Origin: Alcaligenaceae bacterium
GTDB lineage: Bacteria > Pseudomonadota > Gammaproteobacteria > Burkholderiales > Burkholderiaceae_B
Length of the DNA: 6,730 nt
Direction: 5' to 3'
NCBI GenBank assembly: GCA_029265335.1
Contig: JAJUJN010000113.1
Span: 1-6,730 of the forward strand
The notes beneath the pieces were generated by a model. That model made no database searches and was not told the DNA's origin. It saw only the letters and a list, made by a program, of their open reading frames with translations. Every line of letters begins with the position of its first letter. Position 1 is the stretch's first letter. Positions 1 to 5,173 of the stretch are shown here, piece by piece. Both the position numbers and the translations under genes were made by a program.

Positions 1-1
1 C

Positions 2-1450
2 AACGAAGTATCTCCCGAGTTGGCCAGCGAAGTTCCGCCGCCCGTCGCCAACCGGCGGGAGCTCCTGCTGGGCTTGATCGGCATCTCGGCCATTGCGGTT
101 CTGGTGGCGCTCGACTCCACCATCGTCAGCACCACTTTGCCCCGGGTGGCCGACGCGCTGGATGGCATGGCGCTGTATGCCTGGGTGGGCTCGGGCTACT
201 TGCTCACCACCGCCGTCACCGTGCCCATCTTCGGCCGCATGGGCGATCTCTTCGGTCGCAAGCGCCTGATGTTGTGGTCGGTGATCGTCGTGGCACTTTG
301 CTCCATTGCCTGCGGCCTGGCGCAAGACATGCTGCAACTGGTCATTGCCCGCACCTTGCAAGGTATCGGCGGCGGCATGATGATTGGCAGCGCATTTGCC
401 GGGCCGGCCGACCTCCTTCCCGATCCGCGCCAGCGCGTGCGCTGGATGGCTTTGCTGTCGGCGGCTTTCGCCGTGGCCAGCGGCGTGGGCCCGGTGTTGG
501 GCGGCGCCATCACGCAGGCTGCCGGATGGCGCATGGCCTTTATGGTGGTGCCGCTTGCCGCCCTGCCCGCCCTCTGGGTGCTCTGGCGACATTACCCCGA
601 CCTGCGCCCACGCCGTCCCACCACGGGCAATCAAATCGACTGGTGGGGTGGCCTGATCCTCATGGTGGCAGTGGGGGCGCCACTCCTGGCGCTCGAGTTC
701 GGTTTTGCCCAACCTCCTAAATTACTCGCTGCGGGTTTGCTACTCACTGTAGGCATTGCCTGTGCCCTTGTGCTGGTGCCGTTTGAACGGCGTGTGCCGG
801 TGCCGATGTTGCCCTTGCGCGTGCTTGCCACGCGCGAAGCCCGTGTGATCTCCGTGGCGGGACTCATGGTGGGCGCGGCGATGTTCGTACTGATCTATTT
901 CGGCCCGCTCTTGCTGCAGAACGTGCTTGGCGTGAATCCTCGCGACGCGGGTCTGCTCATGACTCCCCTGGTGCTGGGCATCCCGGTGGCGAGCATCGCC
1001 AATGGTTATCTGTTCCCCCGCCTGGCGCAGCCGCAGCGGCTGATGACCTTCGGCTCCGGCCTGCTGGCCCTGGGCTGTCTGGGTGTGGCGCTGCTCAAAC
1101 CGGGGCTGTCACCCTATTGGGCCACCGTAGCCTTCGCGGCGGCGGGGCTCGGCCTGGGGTTGTTGCTGCCCAACCTCACCATGTTCATGCAGGTGATCTG
1201 CGAGAGGCGAGACGTGGGCGTGGCTTCGGCTCTGGTGCAGACAGCACGCGCCATCGGCAGTGCCGCAGGCATCGGCGCCGTGGGTGTGGCAGTCACGCAA
1301 GTGGGCACATTTCAGGGCATACGCGTGAGCATGGTGGTGTGCATCGTGGGCTGCCTGATCATGGGCGTTACCTTATTGCGGGTACGCATGCGCAACCACG
1401 AAGAAACCGCCACCGCCCCAGCCACGCCCAAACCCGCCGCGCGGCCTTAG
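2..1450 (+). CDS. MFS transporter, DHA2 (14-TM) drug/solute:H+ antiporter type, possibly 5'-partial
   Basis: This is an inner-membrane major facilitator protein that probably exports a small molecule by proton antiport; the substrate cannot be read from sequence. Numbering from the TTG at 20, it has 476 residues and about 14 hydrophobic segments, the DHA2 pattern. Visible family signatures are the TM1 motif ALDSTIVSTTLP (30-41, acidic D32), motif A GRMGDLFGRK (72-81) between TM2 and TM3, the TM4 motif RTLQGIGGG (111-119) and motif C GVGPVLGG (155-162) in TM5. A short basic, Ala/Pro-rich tail follows the last membrane segment. The start is uncertain: TTG at 20 has no good Shine-Dalgarno sequence, and the frame stays open to base 2, so the true start may lie left of the window. 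The family call is secure. Drug efflux is only the default reading; metabolite export is equally possible. It ends tail-to-tail against the thiolase gene and is not in the fad operon. Confidence 0.88.
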   Translation, partial: NEVSPELASEVPPPVANRRELLLGLIGISAIAVLVALDSTIVSTTLPRVADALDGMALYAWVGSGYLLTTAVTVPIFGRMGDLFGRKRLMLWSVIVVALCSIACGLAQDMLQLVIARTLQGIGGGMMIGSAFAGPADLLPDPRQRVRWMALLSAAFAVASGVGPVLGGAITQAAGWRMAFMVVPLAALPALWVLWRHYPDLRPRRPTTGNQIDWWGGLILMVAVGAPLLALEFGFAQPPKLLAAGLLLTVGIACALVLVPFERRVPVPMLPLRVLATREARVISVAGLMVGAAMFVLIYFGPLLLQNVLGVNPRDAGLLMTPLVLGIPVASIANGYLFPRLAQPQRLMTFGSGLLALGCLGVALLKPGLSPYWATVAFAAAGLGLGLLLPNLTMFMQVICERRDVGVASALVQTARAIGSAAGIGAVGVAVTQVGTFQGIRVSMVVCIVGCLIMGVTLLRVRMRNHEETATAPATPKPAARP

Positions 1451-2646
1451 AGCCGTTGCAGGATGCCCGCCGCTCCCATACCCGTTCCCACGCACATGGT
1501 GACCATGCCATATTGCAGGTTGCGGCGCTGTAGCGCGTGCACCACCGTGGCGGCCCGGATGGCGCCGGTGGCACCCAGGGGGTGACCCAGCGCAATCGCG
1601 CCGCCAAGTGGGTTGGTACGTTCGGGATCGAGCTCAAGCTCGCGTATCACGGCGAGCGCCTGGGCAGCGAAAGCTTCGTTGAGCTCGATCCAGTCGATGT
1701 CAGACTGACGCAGGCCCGCCAACTTGAGCGCTGCCGGAATAGCTTCTTTCGGGCCTATACCCATCACCTCTGGCGGCACACCTTTCACCGCAAACGACAC
1801 GAACCGCGCGAGCGGCTTGAGATTCAGCGTGCGGACCATGCGCTCGGACACCACCAGCAACGCACCGGCTCCGTCGGACATTTGCGAGCTATTGCCGGCA
1901 GTTACACTGCCTTTGCGGGCGAATACCGGCCGGAGTCTGGCCAGAGCCTCTGCGCTGGTATCGGCCCGCGGCCCTTCGTCGGCAGTCACCCGATGCCTCA
2001 CCTCGGCAACCTCGCCGGCGGCGAGATCGGGGTGACGTTCGATCACCTCGATGGGCGCGATCTCGCCTTGAAATTCACCAGCTTGCTGCGCCGCGAGCGC
2101 GCGCTGGTGGGATTGCAGCGCGAAAGCGTCCTGGTCTTCGCGCGATACCTGCCAGCGTTCGGCAACACGTTCGGCAGTCAAACCCATGCCATAGGCGATG
2201 CCCAAATGCTCATCACCCTCGAACACACGCGGGTTCAGCGAGGGCATGAGCTTAGTCATGGGCACCTGGCTCATCGATTCGGTGCCGGCCGCAATGAGCA
2301 CGTCGGCTTCTCCCAGTCGAATACGGTCGGCCGCCATGGCCAGGGTGGTGAGACCCGAGGCGCAGAATCGGTTGACCGTGACCCCGCCCACCGAATCGGG
2401 CAAACCGGCCAATAGCGCGCCGATACGAGCCACATTCATGCCCTGTGGCCCTTCGGGAATGGCGCAACCGACGAGCACATCTTCGACGGTTTCCGGATCG
2501 AGGTCGGGCACTTGCCCCAGCACGCTCTGAATGGCGTGCACCAGCAGATCATCGGGGCGCACCGTGCGCAACGCACCTCGGGGCGCACGCCCCACCGGCG
2601 TGCGGGTGGCGGCAACAATGTAGGCATCTTGAACTTGGCGTGACAT
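1447..2646 (-). CDS. fadA: 3-ketoacyl-CoA thiolase / acetyl-CoA C-acyltransferase (FadA-like)
   Basis: This cytoplasmic enzyme cleaves 3-ketoacyl-CoA with CoA, releasing acetyl-CoA and an acyl-CoA two carbons shorter, the last step of beta-oxidation. Its 399 residues are the usual length for the thiolase family. The acylated nucleophile is C95 in NRFCASGLTT. The second half carries NEAF (323-326), GHPLGATGA (354-362, catalytic H355) and the C-terminal cysteine loop MCVGTGMGAAG (C385). The GNSSQMSDGA segment (251-260) resembles degradative thiolases more than biosynthetic acetoacetyl-CoA thiolases, which usually have a NASGxNDGA form. The ATG at 2646 is supported by an AAGGAGGAAG ribosome-binding site 8 bases upstream (measured from AGGAGG). 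The gene lies 13 bases after the stop of the dehydrogenase/hydratase gene, so the two are cotranscribed and the products probably form a multienzyme complex. The alternative reading, a short-chain acetyl-CoA acetyltransferase, is less likely in this context. Confidence 0.93.
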   Translation of the reverse strand: MSRQVQDAYIVAATRTPVGRAPRGALRTVRPDDLLVHAIQSVLGQVPDLDPETVEDVLVGCAIPEGPQGMNVARIGALLAGLPDSVGGVTVNRFCASGLTTLAMAADRIRLGEADVLIAAGTESMSQVPMTKLMPSLNPRVFEGDEHLGIAYGMGLTAERVAERWQVSREDQDAFALQSHQRALAAQQAGEFQGEIAPIEVIERHPDLAAGEVAEVRHRVTADEGPRADTSAEALARLRPVFARKGSVTAGNSSQMSDGAGALLVVSERMVRTLNLKPLARFVSFAVKGVPPEVMGIGPKEAIPAALKLAGLRQSDIDWIELNEAFAAQALAVIRELELDPERTNPLGGAIALGHPLGATGAIRAATVVHALQRRNLQYGMVTMCVGTGMGAAGILQRL

Positions 2647-2651
2647 GACGA

Positions 2652-2661
2652 CTTCCTCCTT
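2652..2661 (-). promoter_or_regulatory. Thiolase Shine-Dalgarno overlapping the upstream stop codon
   Basis: On the minus strand this reads AAGGAGGAAG, a near-perfect Shine-Dalgarno sequence 8 bases before the thiolase ATG. The TAA stop of the upstream gene (2662-2660) supplies the first bases, giving TAAGGAGG. A ribosome terminating on the upstream gene therefore sits on the thiolase initiation site, which suggests translational coupling. It also fixes the thiolase start. Confidence 0.9.
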
Positions 2662-5071
2662 AGTTCCGCACGGGCTTGCCGGTTCTCAACATGCCTTCGA
2701 TGCGTTCGCGCGTTTCTGGATTGTTCAACAGCTCGGCAAACGCCTGGCGCTCAAGGCCGAACATCCACTCGTCGTCAACCAGGGAGCCCGGCTCCACGTC
2801 ACCGCCGCACATCACGTTCAACAAGGTGTCGGCCAAAAGATAGTCGTAGGCAGAAATGAAGCCGCCATCGCGCATGTTCACCAGCTGCGCCGCCAGCGTG
2901 GCACGACCGTCGCGACCGACCACGGCAAAGCGTTCCGGCAACGGCGGACGGTAACCGGCGTTGGCAAGCCCCAGGGCCTGGTCGATAGCCGCCAGCAGCA
3001 CCTCGCGCTCGTGACCCACGATGAGGTCGCCTTCGCGCAACCAGCCCATGTCGCGGGCGTCGAGGGCCGACGCCGACACCTTTGCCATGGCGGCGTTTGT
3101 GGCGAAGCGCTTGAGAAACTGCAGCAAAGGTGTGTCGGGTGCCGCACTGTGCAAGCTTGCTGCGCGCCGAGCGCCGAACACCAACCCGCCGGCGCCCGGC
3201 ACCAGCCCTACGCCCACTTCGACCAACCCCAGATACGACTCGGGCGCCAGCACTCGACGGTCGGCGTAAAGTGCCAGTTCACACCCGCCACCCAGTGCCA
3301 TGCCCAACATCCCAGCCACTACCGGCACAGGGCTATGGCGCAGGCGTCGCATCAGTTGCTGCATCCGGCGCTGTTCGGCTTCAACAGCCGCGATACCGTC
3401 TTTTTGCATCAATTCGTGCAGCACCCGCAGATCGGCGCCCACCGAAAACGGCGCTGTGGGCTGCCAGATCACCAGGCCGGTGAAGTTGGCTTCGGCTTGC
3501 GCCAAAGCCTCTTGCAAATCTTGCACCACTTCTGGGCCCAGCGTGTGCTGTCGGCTCTTGATGGAAACGATCAATACCGAATCGCGCTCAGAATCGTCGG
3601 TGAGATGCCAGGCGCGAACAGCTGCGGATTCGAATACGGTGTGGCCAGCATCTGCAGGTGACTCGCCGCCTTCTCCCAACAAACGTTCGGGAAAGCGCTG
3701 CCGGCGGTAGGCGGGCAGCTGCGCACGCGGTTCGAAACGGCCGGCTGCTGGGTTCCACGACCCCTCGGGCGTATGCACGGCGCCGCGCTCGGCCACCGGG
3801 CCGGACAACACCCATGGCGGCAGCGGCGCGCTCGACAGGGCCCGACCGGCTGCGATGTCTTCCTGGATCCATTGCGCCACCTGCTGCCAGCCGGCCTGCT
3901 GCCACAGCTCGAACGGGCCCACCTGGTAGCCGAAGCCGCCGCGCATGGCCAGATCCACCTCGCGCGCGGTGTCGGCAATTTCGGCGAGATGGACTGCACT
4001 GTAATGGAACAGATCACGCAGAATTGCCCAGACAAACGCCGCTTGCGGATCGTTGGATTGGCGCAGAGTGCGCAGGCGCTCGGCAGGATCGGAGAGCCTC
4101 AGGATCTTGATGACCTCGGCGCTGGCCTGGCCGTCGGCCTTCACGTATTGATGACTGGCAGGATCAAGACGCAGAATGTCTTTGCCTTCCTTGCGATAAA
4201 AACCCGCGCCCGTTTTCTGCCCAAGCGCGTTCTCGGCCACCAGTTTTTGGATGACTGGCGGCAGACCGAAGTGTTTGGCGAAGGGATCGTGGGGCAATTG
4301 CGACGACAAGGTATGGATCACATGCGCGAGAGTATCGAGCCCCACGACGTCGGCCGTGCGAAATGTGCCCGAGCGCGGTCGGCCAAGAGGCTGGCCTGTT
4401 AGCTCATCGACCACCTCGTAGCTCAAGCCGAAACGCTCGGCCTCGATCAGGGCAGCCAGCAGACTGAACACCCCGATGCGATTGCCGATGTAATTGGGCG
4501 TGTCGCGAGCGCGCACCACCGACTTGCCGAGCGTGCGTACCAGGAAGGTTTCGAGAGCGTCGAGTACCTGGGGAGCGGTAGCTGGCCCAGCAATCAGCTC
4601 CACCAAAGCCATGTAACGAGGCGGGTTAAAGAAGTGTACGCCGCAAAAGCGACTCTGCAGCTCGGCCGGCAGGCTCTGCGCCAACTGTTGGATGGAGAGA
4701 CCGGAAGTGTTGCTCACCAGCAGCGCGTGGTCGGCCAGCGCCGGCACCACTCTCTGGTAGAGCTGGGTTTTGATATCCGCTTTTTCGGCCACCGCTTCGA
4801 TGACCAGGTCGCAATCGGCCAACAACGCGAGGTCGTCGTCGTAATTGGCGGGCACGATGGCGTTGGCCAGCGCGGCCGTGGCCAGAGGCGCGGGCTTGAG
4901 CTTGGCAAGCCGGCGAATGGCCTCTTGCGCCGGGCTGCCCGAATTGACCTGGCTGCCGGCCAGGTCGAAGAGCACCACCGGAACCCCAGCGTTGACGCAA
5001 AGAGCGGCAATCTGGGCGCCCATGACCCCAGCGCCCAGCACCGCCACGCGGCGAATGTGTTTGCGAGACAT
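2660..5071 (-). CDS. fadN: 3-hydroxyacyl-CoA dehydrogenase / enoyl-CoA hydratase, FadN-type domain order
   Basis: This two-activity beta-oxidation enzyme hydrates trans-2-enoyl-CoA and oxidises the 3-hydroxyacyl-CoA with NAD+. Counting from the ATG (803 residues), the N-terminal half is the dehydrogenase: Rossmann motif GAGVMG (13-18), D36 at the end of the second strand (suggesting NAD preference), VIEAVAE (90-96), SNTSGL (120-125), and the catalytic pair H146 and E158 in GVHFFNP...ALVELI. Helical dehydrogenase C-domains follow, with DTPNYIGNR at 190-198 and a second copy around 340-400. After a linker of about 80 residues comes a crotonase domain (about 490-690): oxyanion-hole segment FSVGADL (542-548), ALGGGCEL (592-599) with E598, then E618 before VPGAGG. 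The conserved tail ends TGKPVRN. This order matches Bacillus FadN and is the reverse of E. coli FadB. GTG at 5074 directly precedes ATG at 5071; the Shine-Dalgarno spacing (5 versus 2 bases) favours the ATG. It is the first gene of the operon with fadA. Confidence 0.93.
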   Translation of the reverse strand: MSRKHIRRVAVLGAGVMGAQIAALCVNAGVPVVLFDLAGSQVNSGSPAQEAIRRLAKLKPAPLATAALANAIVPANYDDDLALLADCDLVIEAVAEKADIKTQLYQRVVPALADHALLVSNTSGLSIQQLAQSLPAELQSRFCGVHFFNPPRYMALVELIAGPATAPQVLDALETFLVRTLGKSVVRARDTPNYIGNRIGVFSLLAALIEAERFGLSYEVVDELTGQPLGRPRSGTFRTADVVGLDTLAHVIHTLSSQLPHDPFAKHFGLPPVIQKLVAENALGQKTGAGFYRKEGKDILRLDPASHQYVKADGQASAEVIKILRLSDPAERLRTLRQSNDPQAAFVWAILRDLFHYSAVHLAEIADTAREVDLAMRGGFGYQVGPFELWQQAGWQQVAQWIQEDIAAGRALSSAPLPPWVLSGPVAERGAVHTPEGSWNPAAGRFEPRAQLPAYRRQRFPERLLGEGGESPADAGHTVFESAAVRAWHLTDDSERDSVLIVSIKSRQHTLGPEVVQDLQEALAQAEANFTGLVIWQPTAPFSVGADLRVLHELMQKDGIAAVEAEQRRMQQLMRRLRHSPVPVVAGMLGMALGGGCELALYADRRVLAPESYLGLVEVGVGLVPGAGGLVFGARRAASLHSAAPDTPLLQFLKRFATNAAMAKVSASALDARDMGWLREGDLIVGHEREVLLAAIDQALGLANAGYRPPLPERFAVVGRDGRATLAAQLVNMRDGGFISAYDYLLADTLLNVMCGGDVEPGSLVDDEWMFGLERQAFAELLNNPETRERIEGMLRTGKPVRN

Positions 5072-5076
5072 CACAA

Positions 5077-5084
5077 CCTCCTTC
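5077..5084 (-). promoter_or_regulatory. Shine-Dalgarno of the dehydrogenase/hydratase gene (decides GTG versus ATG start)
   Basis: The minus strand reads GAAGGAGG, followed by TTGTG and then ATG. The spacing is 5 bases to the ATG at 5071 and only 2 bases to the in-frame GTG at 5074. The ATG is therefore the better start, although the two would differ by a single residue. Confidence 0.85.
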
Positions 5085-5097
5085 GTACGGCATCGTT

Positions 5098-5113
5098 CGC
5101 CAGGCCACTGGCG
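5098..5113. repeat. Inverted repeat CGCCAG-GCCA-CTGGCG overlapping the palindrome
   Basis: Two perfect 6-base arms flank a 4-base loop, and the right arm is shared with the 14-bp palindrome. CGCCAG therefore occurs three times in alternating orientation (5098-5103 direct, 5108-5113 inverted, 5112-5117 direct). In a minus-strand transcript it would fold as a GC-rich hairpin ending 13 bases before the Shine-Dalgarno GAAGGAGG. No U-run follows, so it is not an intrinsic terminator. Confidence 0.5.
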
Positions 5114-5119
5114 CCAGTG
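5106..5119. repeat. Perfect 14-bp palindrome CACTGGCGCCAGTG, candidate operator
   Basis: CACTGGCGCCAGTG is identical to its own reverse complement. It sits just downstream of the candidate -10 box, over the predicted transcription start, where a repressor dimer would block initiation. It does not resemble the E. coli FadR consensus that I know, and I cannot name a regulator for it. The palindrome itself is read directly from sequence; its operator role is inference from position. Confidence 0.55.
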
Positions 5120-5123
5120 TTCG

Positions 5124-5129
5124 ATTGTA
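5124..5129 (-). promoter_or_regulatory. Candidate -10 box for the fad operon
   Basis: The minus strand reads TACAAT, five of six matches to the sigma-70 -10 consensus, inside the carB-fad gap. At spacings of 16 to 18 bases there is no convincing -35 (the 17-base position reads CTCGGA), and there is no TGn extension. Transcription from here would begin near 5117, giving a leader of about 45 bases before the ATG. If real, the promoter is weak or activator-dependent. A chance match is possible, since the hexamer is short, but such AT-rich hexamers are uncommon in this GC-rich sequence. Confidence 0.45.
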
Positions 5130-5173
5130 GGGGATGCCGTGAAGAATCCGAGGAAGCGATGGGCTCCGACTAT

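Larger units (their letters stand above)
5087..5140. repeat. Outer inverted repeat ACGGCATC ... GATGCCGT enclosing the palindrome and -10 box
   Basis: ACGGCATC at 5087-5094 is the exact reverse complement of GATGCCGT at 5133-5140, with 38 bases between. The centre of this pair (5113.5) lies within one base of the centre of the inner 14-bp palindrome (5112.5), so the two are nested almost concentrically. The right arm falls in the spacer upstream of the -10 box, and the left arm ends 2 bases before the Shine-Dalgarno. RNA reading through from carB could form the long stem; RNA started near 5117 could not. Confidence 0.5.

Noticed and set aside
274..720. Overlapping plus-strand frame of 148 codons inside the transporter gene
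   Set aside because: It is an alternative frame of GC-rich coding sequence and its translation is Arg/Gly/Pro-rich. The transporter frame has all the family motifs without interruption.
1537..2415. Plus-strand open frame of 292 codons opposite the thiolase
   Set aside because: It is a register-antisense shadow of a gene with all thiolase catalytic motifs in place.
2645..3661. Plus-strand open frame of 338 codons opposite the hydratase half
   Set aside because: It lies in the same codon-register antisense phase and has low-complexity shadow composition with no recognisable fold. The minus-strand frame carries clear crotonase catalytic motifs.
2660..5071. Two separate genes (dehydrogenase and hydratase) or a frameshifted fusion
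   Set aside because: The frame is continuous, the linker and tail match the known FadN-type layout, and there is no internal ribosome-binding site plus start that would be needed for a second gene.
5072..5074. GTG as the start of the dehydrogenase/hydratase gene
   Set aside because: It lies only 2 bases from the Shine-Dalgarno, while the adjacent ATG is at 5 bases. The difference is one residue.
5098..5119. Intrinsic terminator for carB
   Set aside because: The hairpins are GC-rich, but no T-run follows on the minus strand; the sequence continues into a ribosome-binding site.
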